A stretch of 64,000 nt of DNA, taken from the NCBI RefSeq assembly GCF_018143015.1, contig NC_054747.1:30188733-30252732 (forward strand), written 5' to 3'. Below, piece by piece: positions 46,740 through 61,083 of this stretch. The DNA comes from Lytechinus variegatus (Eukaryota > Echinodermata > Echinoidea > Temnopleuroida > Toxopneustidae). The notes beneath the pieces were generated by a model that made no database searches, was not told where the DNA came from, and saw only the letters and a list, made by a program, of their open reading frames with translations. Position 1 is the first letter of the stretch; every line of letters starts with the position of its first letter. The position numbers were made by a program, and so were the translations under genes.

Positions 46740-47760
46740 AAGCTGCCGAAAGATAGATATAGAAGACTGATAAATAGATAGAGACAAGATAGACAGATAG
46801 ATAGATAGATAGAAATAGAGAGAGAGAGAGACAGAGAGAGAGGTGGATAGATAGATAGAAAGAGAGAGAAAGAGGGAAGAGATGGATGGATAGATAGATA
46901 AATAGAGAGAGGGGGGAGAGACAGAGAGGTTGATATATAGAGATAGATATAGATATATAGATAGAGAGAAATAGAGAAAGACAGACAGATGGATAGATAG
47001 AGGATTTGAGAGATAGATGAGAGATAGATAAAGAGGGAGAGAGACAAAGAATATTAACAAATTAACAGATAGATACTCTAGTTAAAAAAATAGATAGATA
47101 AATAGAGAGAATGAGAGAAAGACCGTGACAGATGGATAGATAGATAGATAGAGAGAGATAGATAGATATTAAATAGATAAAGAATGAAAGAGACAGAGAA
47201 GATTATTAACAAATTAACAGATAGATAGATACTCTAGTTAAAAAATAGATAAAAAGATAGAGAGAAATTGAGAAAGACAGACAGATGGATAGAGAGATAG
47301 ATAGAGAATTTGAGAGATAAATAGATGTTAGATAGATAAAGAATGAGAGAAACAGAGAAGATAGACAAATTAACCGATACTGTAGTTTCATAGATAGATA
47401 GATAAATAGATAGAAGAAAGACAGACAGATGGATAGAGAGAGAGAGGCGAGCTGGAGAATTTGAGAGATAGATAGATGTCAGATAGATCAAGAATGAGAG
47501 AGAATTAAGAGCGACAAATTAACAGATAGATACTGTAGTTACATATGTAGAGAGAAATAGAGAAAGACAGACAGATGGATGGATAGATAGAGAGAGATAG
47601 AGAATTTGAGATATATAGATGTTAGATAAAGAATGAGAGAGACAGAGAAGATTATTAGATAGATAGATACTGCAGTTACATAGATAGAGATAGAATTTGA
47701 GAGATAGATATAGACAGATAGAGAGAAAGACAGACATCAGCAAATCGGCAAGGCAAATGA
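46740..47760. repeat. GATA/GAGA microsatellite with ~150-bp higher-order unit
   Basis: Tracts of AGAT, AGAG and GACAGACAGATGGAT are organised into about five units. They are marked by ACAGATAGATACTSTAGTT at about 47066, 47217, 47370, 47521 and 47660 (spacing 140-155 bp). Open frames on the minus strand (SLYLSIYLS-type) are artefacts. Confidence 0.85.
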
Positions 47761-47890
47761 TCAAGGCAAACATTCATATTGAACCTGGAAAGTATAAGCT
47801 CAGCTGCATTATTTGCAAGTATGTTCTGCGGATAACTTCGGTGCGGACTTTGGATCGCGCGCCAAGCTGATAATGTAAACAAACGTAGAC

Positions 47891-47965
47891 GTAGACTCTT
47901 CACTAGTCGCTTTTTGGCTACTTTTCCGGAAAATGCCTTCGCCAGGGTGTAAAACGGAAACGCGC
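47891..47965 (-). repeat. Right arm of the 75-bp inverted repeat pair
   Basis: It pairs with 46382-46456 and encloses the GATA-type array. Both arms contain TTTTCCGGAAAATGCCTTCG, which holds an ETS-like site and a possible start codon; no longer protein is supported. Confidence 0.85.
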
Positions 47966-48220
47966 AAACGGGGGGTGTCAAAAGAAAAGATAAAAGCGCA
48001 CGCTTCCGTTTTCGCTGCAAAAGGGAACGCTGTCGTCTTAAATGGCAAGAGCACTGACCCGTAGGAAAGAAAAATGGACAATGGCACGCTGAGCGGGTTC
48101 GCCGCAGAATATAAAGGTAAAAACGCACGCACACCTTTGACAAGCCGCCTTACATTATATGTCAAAGTACAATGTGAATTATGAGACATGATGTTTGAAC
48201 AACTTTCAAACTTCGAATAT

Positions 48221-48880
48221 CAGGACCCTGTCTTACGAAGAGTTTGAATTCGCAACTTTCATGACTATGGGAAACGAAGCAACCCAACTTTTCTTTTTGG
48301 TGGTGTTGGTTAGAACTGTTTCCTCAATATTATTTATATATGCGCCATTGTATTGAATATTCACAGTAGTAATGTACGTTTTCTGAGACACATCGTGCAA
48401 AATTTACTGTAACATGAAACATTATGTCATCGAAGGATTTCCATAGATAAAGGTATTGTTTAACTTTGTGAGAAGCCGATTAAAAAAAATCTCAAACATA
48501 GATGAAACATGTGTACAAGTGCGTGTATTACAACTAATAAACCCTGAAAACAACCATTATTGAGAATGAAAAGCTAAAACTACAAGGCAAACCTCGATTT
48601 TGTAAATAGGCGTCTTGTAGACGCCTACATAGTACGCATAAGTGAATGGGATGAAATTAAGATGGTGTTTACGGTCACTTTATATTTCAATTTTTGAAGC
48701 ACTAAATAATTTTTTTTCGAACGCAATTTTTTCTGGGCTTCAGTTTTGTAAAATATCACAGACACGGGTGACAAGTGTGACCTTCTAGCTCTGATTTTTT
48801 TTCTAAAATCAAACCAATGTTAACCAAACACTTAAAGCTCGATCGGATCAATCATATCGCTTTATGAGACGGGGCCCTGA
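48221..48880. mobile_element. MITE upstream of gene 3, split by an insertion
   Basis: This is the paralogue of 13041-13312 (CAGGACCCTGTCTTACGAAG to GAGACGGGGCCCTG), opened at its internal TTAA by a 381-bp element (48451-48831). Confidence 0.6.
48451..48831. mobile_element. 381-bp TTAA-targeted MITE, copy 1
   Basis: It starts AGGTATTGTTTAACTTTGTG and ends CAATGTTAACCAAACAC. It sits at the TTAA that is empty in copy 1 at 13270-13273 (flanks now ATAA and TTAA). A ~80% similar relative lies at 60574-60947. The short inverted ends contain GTTTAAC/GTTAAC. Confidence 0.75.
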
Positions 48881-49144
48881 AGTGCAATTCGTTACTTCAC
48901 ATTTTGATAATTCGTATATGGTCGGACGCATTTTAAGAACTGTTTCATAAAATCCCCTCTGAGTTGTAGCGGGAATAAACGCATCCTCAACAAATGAGGA
49001 AATAAAACTGGACAGGTGTTTACACGCATTTGGTAACTCCGATGAGAGAAGTCAACTGCGATTTGATTCATTTCATAAAAAGAAGAAATAAAGTCTTTAT
49101 TGTCAGTTGGTATGATTCATTAGATGTATTTAAAGATTGTGGTG
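48881..49144 (+). promoter_or_regulatory. Gene 3 promoter and 5' UTR region
   Basis: This closely matches 13314-13598, but lacks about 24 bp after GAGGAAATAAAACTGGAC, which includes a GTAAAAGCTCATTTCGC block. The loss could alter spacing between the AAATAAAAC site and the ATG. Confidence 0.4.
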
Positions 49145-49196
49145 ATGGAGACCGCGTTATTGATCACATTGCTATTTGGGGGGCTCAGTGAAATTG
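49145..49196 (+). CDS. Gene 3 leader exon (signal peptide)
   Basis: It encodes METALLITLLFGGLSEI with donor AAATTG|GTGAGTT in phase 1. It differs from gene 2 only at LLW/LFG. The hydrophobic core and the preceding conserved flank support this ATG. Confidence 0.85.
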
Positions 49197-49773
49197 GTGA
49201 GTTCTTTTCGAAATTCCTCTTTTTTAGAACTTGAATTATCTGATTTAATTCTCGTAAGTTATGCACAAGAATTTCCGACTTTTTGAAAATGCAATACTAT
49301 GCTTTTAGTTTTATCTTTCTCTTGCGTGCAGTATCAATGTATACTGACATTCATTTCATTTTCTAAACTGTGTCATATCTCTTCTCAGGTAATTGTATGG
49401 TCATTATTGGAAAAACACGTTTGGTCAATATATACTTTTAATTGAATGGCAAGATAAGGTTAAGTTCATGACCATGCTAATGGCTCTGATTTCGTTTTAA
49501 TACCTATAGTGGGCCTAATTACTGCATTCCAAGGCCCCGTCCTACAAAGAGTTGCTCTGGAAAGCGTTTCATGACAGGACATGTCAGCCATTTTTATCCG
49601 ACAAGTCCCATTTCATCCGACAGTTACCGTAGTTTCGGTTATTTCCAGCCAATCACAATCAAGGAAAGTTTTCAGATCTGACAACTCGTCGGACAAAAAT
49701 GTTTTTTTTTTCTTTTAAAATAATTTTATTAATAAAAAATCACATGTAATAGTTACATAAAATGTAAACAATG

Positions 49774-50262
49774 TCATACAAAGCATGAAATATTTTCTTC
49801 AGCAATACTGTTTTCAAATATGCACAAATGTTTACTTTTACAACTCTTCTCTATTTCTAAGCGATTACAAATCAACCTTTTGAATAAACAAAGTATTCCA
49901 AAATCATGAATTTCTGTTCGAATAAAAATTGAATAAATAGCATACCTTGCATACATGATTAGAAGATTCAAAACTCTATGCTTTTTGTTTCGTAACTCAT
50001 ATCCTTTTATCAGAGTAGCAACATTAAAATAAAAATTAATGCCTACAACTTCATACACAATGCTACTAAATTGTTTCCAGAATAATTGTGTTTTTTTACA
50101 AGTCACAAATAAATGTACGCTGTCTTGAATTTCATTGTCATGTGAACATAAAGGATTATCTATTGACTTCCATTTATACAAATTATATCTATGGGGTAAA
50201 ATATTGTGTAATAACTTATAATTAAACTCTGTTATTCTATTTTCTTTGACAGTTTGTAAATT
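49774..50262 (-). pseudogene. LINE ORF2 C-terminus (zinc-finger-like region)
   Basis: Read on the minus strand from NLQTVKENRITEFNYKLLHN through WKSIDNPLCSHDNEIQDSVH to LFVTCKKTQLFWKQ, this is the CxxC...HxxxxC region typical of L1-like ORF2 ends, and it reaches a stop at 49774. It continues the protein whose upstream part lies inverted at 50257-51538. Confidence 0.88.
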
Positions 50263-51538
50263 AAGAAATGACCCAGAAATTACAGGTATCAAACTTTTTA
50301 AATCAGTTGAAATCAAAATTTTGCAGTTTGCAGACGATGCATCAATATTCGTTAATAATACTCTTGCTTTACACAAAGCTATTAACGAGGTAGAAAAGTA
50401 TAGTTCTTTTTCAGGATTGTATTTGAATAAAACAAAATGTTCCATAATAAATCTAAATGATGGTTCAGTTAATGAAAACGCCAAAAACATTCCTTGGACT
50501 AATTCAAATGTCAAACTTTTAGGCGTTTATTTTGGAGGAGATGAACAAAATCTCTCCGATTTGAACTGGAACTCAAAAATATTGAAAGTAGAACGTTTGA
50601 TTAAATCATGGAATGCACGTCACCTAACTTTAATAGGAAAAATACTTATAATCAAAACATTTCTTATCTCTCAAATTTTGTATAATGCTCAAATGATTAA
50701 AATGCCAGAGAAGGTTGTAAAGCTTTTAACTTCCTTATTGTTCTCTTTTCTTTGGAATGGAAAGATTGATAAAGTAAAGAGAAAGGTTGTTTGTAAGCAA
50801 TGTGATCTAGGTGGACTCAAAATGGTAGATTTGAATATGTTACTCCAAAGCTTTTTATTGAAGTGGATTTTGTATTACTATAATAACAAAGAATCAAAAT
50901 TTAGTACAATTATTGATAGTTATCTTTCTCAATATGGAGGATTTGATTTTGTATTACATAGTAATTGTACAGAAAAAGAAATTAAAGTACATATAGACTA
51001 AATAAAAATGCCATATTATTATAAAGCGATCATTTACGCTTGGTTTAAATTTAAGCAAACTGTTCAAGATAAATCAGGTTTTCAGAATATCCAGATTGAG
51101 AAGGAAAATCTGTGGTTTAATTCGAAAATAAAAGATCACAATGGAAATGTATTGTTTTTTAAAAGATGGTTCGATATTGGAATTCTTAAGGTAAAAGACA
51201 TTATTTTAGATTCCAAATTCAAATCATTAAAGGAAATGGAAGGTTTATTTGGAAAAAAGCATGCAAGTCTTTTTCAAGAGTATAACATTGTAATGAATGC
51301 CATACCAAATGTTTGGAAAAGAAATAAGTTTGAGTTATATTTTGAGATTCTGCAACCTAAGAGTGAAGATATTACACAGAATGTTTTGATGAATGTAAAT
51401 AGGAAAAGAGGTTCAAAGTTATTTTACACCATGATTTTGAATAAGATAAGTATTAAACCTAAAGCTGAAGAAAGATGGGAAAATATTTTACAAGAAGAGA
51501 TTGATTGGAAATCTGTATGGTTATTTAATTTACAAACT
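50257..51538 (+). pseudogene. LINE ORF2 reverse transcriptase, 3' half, inverted piece
   Basis: RT motifs are LRNDPEITGIKL, ILQFADDASIFV (catalytic FADD at 50327-50338), SGLYLNKTKC and LLGVYFGGDE. A thumb-like region (LIGKILIIKTFLISQILYN) and SFLWNGKIDKVKRKVVC follow. One in-frame TAA at 50999-51001 interrupts about 425 codons. The few defects imply a young insertion. It ends at WLFNLQTV, where the minus-strand piece takes over. Confidence 0.9.
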
Positions 51539-51554
51539 GTCGGACCAAAATGTT

Positions 51555-53217
51555 GAAGACATGCTCCTCTGATGTTTTAATAGCTAAAGTAATTACTACA
51601 ATCCAGATCACCAGAAATACAGGTGTAATTTAGTAATTTTATGTGACACTTAAACAACTTTGTGACACAAAGTTGAAAATACAAGGAAATTGAGGCCAAA
51701 ACTCGTGGTGATTGTTCCTTAAAGTTGGGCCTGTTGGCTCCAGGCATGACATTTGAAAGTTTACAGCTTTGAAATTCAGATTCGTTTAACGTAATTCCTT
51801 ACCCATCTTATGATAATATACGATTCGGGATAATTAGCATTATATAAAGTCACTCGTCTGGATTTAAACTTATTGAACTGCAATGCAATGCTACTAAGAT
51901 ATTAATAATTTAACAGAGAACCGTTTAAAGTGAGAACCGATACCCGTTTTCAGATCGTTGGTCTTCGTTCTGTGTGCTATTTTTGAATTTGCTTTTACAA
52001 GAAATAAAACTATTCAAGCATTCTTAAATAATATACGACTGCACAAGATATAGACAATAAAGAAAAAAAATTATTTGTAGTCGAACATGAAGCAAACTTT
52101 ATTAAGTAAGCTCAACGATTCAGTTGTTGTTGTTGTTATTTTGAATTGGCAAACTAGTCAGTTTTGACTACTGTTGCCTTATAAATATGCTTTTTTTCCA
52201 AAATATGATAATTTCTTTCAGGAGGGAGCTTGTCAAAGAGTAAAATCATATCGTAATTTAAATACAGTTAAAGTCATAATATTATTCTTTAGAGCCAAAA
52301 CATTTCTAATTGTCACTATTTTTTTAATACCCGAACAGTGTAGAATAATTAAAGATACAAATGTAAAATAATTATTTAGTTGTAAACATCGTTATTTCTC
52401 AATCAGAAGCCGTAATTATTTTTTGTAAAGAAAGGCTTAACGTATTTTTAATTATCGATTACCACACATGTGGATATTTAATTTTAAACAAAATTAACGT
52501 TAATGCAATGTAGGATAGGGCCCAATCCTCAACTTGAGTGATCAAAACAAAAATAGAATAAAATAACAAAAATATTGAGCAAGAAATATAACAAATAATT
52601 GTAAGTTACATTATATATTATAGGCATTCCTATTTTACACCCCGTAATACAATTTCTTTCAATTTTTTAGTTTCAATTCCCCATTATTTATGTACATTTT
52701 ACAAAAGTCGTTAAAACTAAGTTCAGATTTCCCTTTGAAGTAAGCTAAAACTTTATATAATAGTAAAAGCTTTCTCTTCAACTCTGGTTCAAACATTTTT
52801 TTTTTAAATCCCTTTCTCTTCAATTTACAATCAATTTATGAACTTTGTTTAGATGACACTTGACTTTGAAAAGAGTCAAGCACAGGAAAATCAAACAGGA
52901 AATAATCATTTCCGTATCTAAAGTATAAAAACTTTCTTGAAAATTAAATATCAATGTACAGAGATATAGTATGGGTGAATATCCCATAATGAATAATGCA
53001 AATCAGTGGCGGATCCAGGATTTCCAAATGTAACAGGAAAAAATGCCCCAGTTTGGAAAATCCTGGATCTGCCCCTGACATCAAGTCGTTTGGTCCAAGG
53101 TAAAAATAAATCTAAAAATGAAAATAATAAAAATAATTAAAAAAGGTCCACATTTGCTAATGCATGGCATTTCTCCCTTCAATTTTTTGTATACCTTTCA
53201 AGGTATATATATATATA
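51555..53217 (+). other. Gene 3 intron 1, remaining part
   Basis: 51555-51910 and 52460-53200 align with 14128-14465 and 15925-16650 in gene 2. 51910-52460 is not shared. No exon was found. A 74-bp MITE at 53004-53077 is the paralogue of 16467-16541. Confidence 0.65.
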
Positions 53218-54036
53218 CAGTGCGTCCCAGAATAAACGAAACCGAGATTTAGCGATCATTTATCATTACTTAATCATAAATAAAATAGACAAATGACCTA
53301 CCAATTTAAAGCTTAGAATCTCCTCTTTCATTTGATATTACTTAGCTTATTTCTTATTCACGCATGAGTGAGCAAAAACAATTTGAAGAAAGGATACCAA
53401 AACTCATTTGGCGAGGGGTATCTGGGTTTCAAAAAGAAAACCACATTTCTGAAAAGTTCACTATCTGCTCTTTAATTTGGTACCTCAATTACAGAGAATG
53501 GTCAAGAAATAAAAAAGTTCTGGTCATTTGAAATAAGGCTTGCATTTCCATAATTTCATGAGATAAACGTGTTTTCACCGGTTTCCCACAGAAGCTTTCA
53601 CATGGTGAACAAAAGATTCAATGCATGGCTGATCGTCAACAAAACGGAGTGTCGAGTGAGTTTGAAAGCCAGCCTGGAGAACCTCTTCATTTTATGAAAT
53701 TATTGAAATTCAAACCTTATTTCAAATGACCAGAACTTTCTTATTTCTTGACCATTTTCTGTAATTTAGGTATCAAATTAAAGAGCAGATAGTGAACTTT
53801 TCAAAAATGTGGTTTTCTTTTTGAAACCCAGATACCCCCCGCCAAATGAGTTTTTGATATCCTTTCTTCAAATTGTATTTGCTCACTCATGCGTGAATGA
53901 GAAATAATGTAAGTAATATCAGATGAAAGAGGAGATTCTAAGCTTTAAATTGGTAGGTCATTTGTCTATTTTATTTATGATTAAGTAATGATAAATGATC
54001 GCTAAATCTCGGTTTCGTTTTTTCTGGGACGCACTG
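53218..54036. mobile_element. 819-bp Tc1/mariner-type foldback element
   Basis: It starts CAGTGCGTCCCAGAATAAAC and ends with the inverted GTTTTTTCTGGGACGCACTG. Inverted arms of about 345 bp (53218-53565 and 53690-54036) pair nearly throughout, leaving a centre of about 125 bp. It is flanked by TA inside a (TA)n tract, as for Tc1/mariner. Gene 2 has only the simple TA/TG tract here (16660-16690). Confidence 0.88.

Positions 54037-54084
<48 letters not shown>
54037..54084. repeat. (TA)n(TG)n microsatellite
   Basis: The TA run next to the foldback element continues into about 15 TG units. A shorter degenerate TG tract is at the same place in gene 2 (16684-16712). Confidence 0.9.
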
Positions 54085-54085
<1 letters not shown>

Positions 54086-54197
54086 TGAGTGTTTGGATGT
54101 GTGTATGTGTATTTATATATTTTAAATCTTGTATCTATCATGTATGTACAATGGCTGATTTTTTTTTTTGTTAACGGTCGAAATTCAATTTATAAAG

Positions 54198-54530
54198 CAT
54201 GGCGCGTCTCTGGAATAGAAGTTCGTCTTATTGGAGGAGGAGACGAAAGACGAGGGCGGGTAGAAGTCCTTCATGATGGGCTCTGGGGTAGTATCTGTGA
54301 CGATGGCTGGGATATCCAAGATGCCATGGTCGTCTGTCGAAAACTTGGCTACGGGAACGCATCGGAGGCAACTGGGTATGCAGCATATCGCCCTGGATCT
54401 GGTCCCATCTTCCTGGATAATGTAGACTGCACTGGACAAGAAATGGATCTAGATGATTGCAGTCATAATGGATTTGAAGTTCACGATTGTCAGCATAGCG
54501 AGGACGCTGGCGTAGAATGCATACCAAAAG
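54198..54530 (+). CDS. Gene 3 SRCR exon A'
   Basis: A 333-bp phase 1-1 exon runs between TATAAAG|CATGGC and CAAAAG|GTTAGC. It is over 95% like exon A of gene 2: VRLIGGGDERRGRVEV, GLWGSICDDGWDIQDAMVVC, FLDNVDC, DLDDCSHNGFEVHDC, SEDAGVEC, with six cysteines. Upstream similarity to gene 2 continues into the intron but is frameshifted by a longer T-run, which fixes the acceptor at this AAAG. Confidence 0.92.
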
Positions 54531-54536
54531 GTTAGC

Positions 54537-54787
54537 TATATTGTTAGAACATTTATCCTTAAAAAGAAGTTCCTGCAGTAGTCTCGAGAACACCTGTAAT
54601 TTTACCAAATTGCGTAATCTTACAGAAAATTGGTAAATTAGATAAATCACCCTTTCCCCCTTTTTAAACAGACCCGTTCTGTTAAATTGCAGAAAAATTC
54701 CTGTATTATGAATTTACAGAATAATTGTGTTGTTGCTTTCTGCTAAATCTTTTTTCCCCTGTAAAATCACCGTTTTTAAACAGTGTA
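54537..54787. mobile_element. MITE, CACTGTTA/TAACAGTG family, copy 1
   Basis: Shared with 63340-63629 are GTTCCTGCAG, GTCTCGAGA, TTGCGTAATCTTACAG, GTTAAATTGCAGAAAAATTC and the end AACAGTGTA. The left end here is degenerate (ATTGTTAGAAC). Confidence 0.65.
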
Positions 54788-55162
54788 AAATCCTATTTTG
54801 AGGCATATATATTTTTTTTTCAAAAGCCCTAAATACGAATCAAAAACTGACATCAAGTTTTTTAACATGTAAATGGACATGGTTGTTTAACCCTTTAAGA
54901 TTTTAAGATGAAGAGGGGGGGGGGGGGGACCCGATGCGTGCTAACCAAGGGATCTTATTTGACGACGTACATTACAAGCAGGCCTATATTCTATTCACTA
55001 AACAACCCCTGCTAAATTAAGCGATAAATAAAACATACCGAAATTTACATTTGATAAAGGAATACATGGTTTAGTGATAAAGGTAAATTGATTCTTTTTA
55101 TAAATGCATACAGCAGTCCTGGTATATTGTACAAAGAAATTATTTTTTTGTTGGAAGATTAA

Positions 55163-58199
<3,037 letters not shown>

Positions 58200-58656
58200 G
58201 GGGCCACTTCCATTGACGGGTGGATACCATGCGTTACCATGGGATTTTGAAAAGCACCCTAAACAAGTATTTTCGATGTTCTGAAAAATGCACACTTGAC
58301 AAGTATTGGCGTGTGAAGCACTATCTTTGCCAAGTATTGGAAACAGAACGGTACCCTTAACTGGTACTCCCTGCATTGACCCACTAAACAAGTACTACGA
58401 TATCGTTATTGTTATGTCACGGACGTGATCCAGGACGTCAGCTTACTTTCATTGGGTTTGTACCACCCTACATTACATACCTCGCCGAAATCGGACCCTA
58501 AATACATAGTGTTGGGGCAAAAAGCGCATCTTGTATTTTAGTCTTTTTATACCTCAGAAAATTGGACCGCAAACACGTAGTTTTCATAGCAAAATATTCT
58601 CTCTATCTTTACATTTTTCTTCGACACACAGTTTCCACTCGTCAATGGAAGCCCCC
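58200..58656. mobile_element. DNA element, GGGGCCACT ends, uninterrupted relative
   Basis: This is the same family as 18609-19600 (GGGTGGATACCATGCG at left, CCACTCGTCAATGGAAGCCC at right) without the nested MITE. It lies about 100 bp before the acceptor of exon C'. Confidence 0.6.
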
Positions 58657-58736
58657 TCCCGTTACCCTCGGTTACATCGTACATATAATTATGACTTATA
58701 CTGTTACAATGCGTGGTAGTTGTATTATTGTTATGA

Positions 58737-59593
<857 letters not shown>

Positions 59594-59920
59594 CCGATGG
59601 GCAAATTGAAATTCGCCTTGTAGGTGGAAGAGAGCAAAATGAAGGCCGCTTAGCAATGCTGTTTAACTCATCGTGGGGTACACTTTGTGGGCGAGGATGG
59701 GACTTAAAGGAGGCCGACGTGGCCTGTCGACTGTTAGGCTTCCCAGGTGCTTCAGACGTTCTCCATAACGCTGCATTCGGCAAAGGGACTGGGAAGGTAC
59801 TTCTGGAAGACATCTCGTGTCTTGGATCGGAGGACACCTTGATGAACTGTACCTTCATTTCCATAGAGGCCGTCGACTGCCCCCACAATCTGGATGTTGG
59901 AGTCATGTGCAAAAATGAAG
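59594..59920 (+). CDS. Gene 3 SRCR exon D' (moved donor)
   Basis: A 327-bp phase 1-1 exon has acceptor CGAACTAG|CCGATG. It encodes QIEIRLVGGREQNEGRLAML, WGTLCGRGWDLKEADVAC, RLLGFPGASDVL, LLEDISC, LMNC, VDCPHNLDVGVMC. Six cysteines are present with GRGW in place of DDxW, shared with gene 2 exon D. The donor used by gene 2 (AAAG|GTGAAT) is destroyed here (AAAAATGAAG). The next GT, six bases on (GAAG|GTTGGT), keeps phase 1 and adds two residues. Confidence 0.9.
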
Positions 59921-60573
59921 GTTGGTAATTCATTTCATATCAAGAATCAATGTACGAATTCTAAATTACTTTACTTACAATTGCAATCAATGTTATCAAG
60001 GAGCAAATCAATTGGTAAATGAAGTCAGAATATCATAATCGTTTGATTCTTTGTATACATAGAAAAGGCGCATAGGATATGTCATTTGAGATTTATATCC
60101 TTGTTTAGGCCTTTGATTAATGGTCCTAGCATGCCGGTGTACCTAATGGGGAAGTGGTAAAGTGCCAACGTGGCATATTTTGTTTTTTGCCTGTCAAATG
60201 ATTTTACGATGGTTGATTCGGATAACGGTGCTTACATCTCGCTTCCCTTCCATTATCAGAAAACATTTTAGAAGAAAACGTTAAGGGCTGTTCAAAGAAA
60301 AGGGACAATATTGTATGTCTGTCACTTCTTTCAATAAAATGAAAATATAATTAAAAATAATGATGGTACCAATTATCGTACAATAGTCTTCGATGGAAAT
60401 AATGATTATCAGTATCATCGCAAAATCAATAATCGTAATGCCAGGAAAAGGGAGATTGAAATAAAATATAGAACAAAATCAAAAATTGGATTTGATTTGG
60501 AATATCAGGACGAGATTGCCCGAATAGCAAATAGCCTCCTTTCAGCGACCATCACTGGGCCTAGCTTCCTTAA

Positions 60574-60947
60574 AGGTATCGTTTAACTTTATGAGCAGCC
60601 CATTTAAAAAATTATTAAACCAAGATGAAACATGTGTACAAGTGCATGTATTAGAACTGATAGACCCTGAAAACAACCATTATTGAGAATGAAAAGCTAA
60701 AACTACAAGGCAAACACCGATTTTGTAAATAGGCTTCTTATACACGCCTAAATAGTACACATAAGTGCTTTGGATGAAATTAAGATGGTGTTTCCGGTCA
60801 CTTTATACTTCAATTTTTGAAGCACTATATAATTATTTTCGAACGCAATTTTTTCTAGGCTTCATTTTTTAAACATATCACAGACTCAGGTGACAAGTAT
60901 GACCTTTTAGCTCAGATTTTTTAAAAGTCAAACCAATGTTAACCACT
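60574..60947. mobile_element. 374-bp TTAA-targeted MITE, copy 2
   Basis: The relative of 48451-48831 is flanked by TTAA at 60570-60573 and 60948-60951. Shared blocks include AAACATGTGTACAAGTGC, CCCTGAAAACAACCATTATT and AAGCTAAAACTACAAGGCAA. Confidence 0.8.
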
Positions 60948-61083
60948 TTAATGTGAATTCTTTGAAGCTAAAGGAGATAATCTTTAATGATTAGGCTATG
61001 TGGAATAAGATATTTTACATAGACCTAAGTAGTACAGTCTGATACTGGAATCATGTTTCATTTCTATTTGTATGGATTCTTAG

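Larger units (their letters stand above)
38861..48150. other. 9.3-kb block present only in copy 2
   Basis: Copy 1 reads continuously from 12950 to 12975 where copy 2 is interrupted by this block. No host gene was recognised. It contains purine-rich tracts (39600-39790, 40256-40340, 41160-41640), G/C-runs, a LINE tail (42421-42560), CGCGCTTCG-type repeats (42840-43170), a MITE (44401-44543), a hAT-like start CAGTGGCGTACCTAGGATTT near 45624, and inverted arms around a GATA-type array (46382-47965). Confidence 0.6.
49704..51538 (-). mobile_element. L1/Tx1-like LINE with twin-primed 5' inversion
   Basis: The insertion is flanked by GTCGGACAAAAATGTT (49688-49703) and GTCGGACCAAAATGTT (51539-51554). 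The single empty site is kept in gene 2 at 14112-14127. A poly-T at the left is the 3' tail of a minus-strand insertion. The 3' part (to about 50262) is on the minus strand, while the 5' part (50257-51538) is inverted. Both parts share AATTTACAAACTGT at the inversion junction (50249-50262 inverted, 51527-51540). The element is 5'-truncated within the reverse transcriptase. Confidence 0.93.

Noticed and set aside
46719-47773. Minus-strand open frames rich in Ser, Leu, Tyr and Ile
   Set aside because: They are translations of the GATA/GAGA array.
47676-48143. 155-codon minus-strand frame over the inverted arm
   Set aside because: The peptide shared with the other arm follows from the 75-bp repeat; no known domain or splice context.
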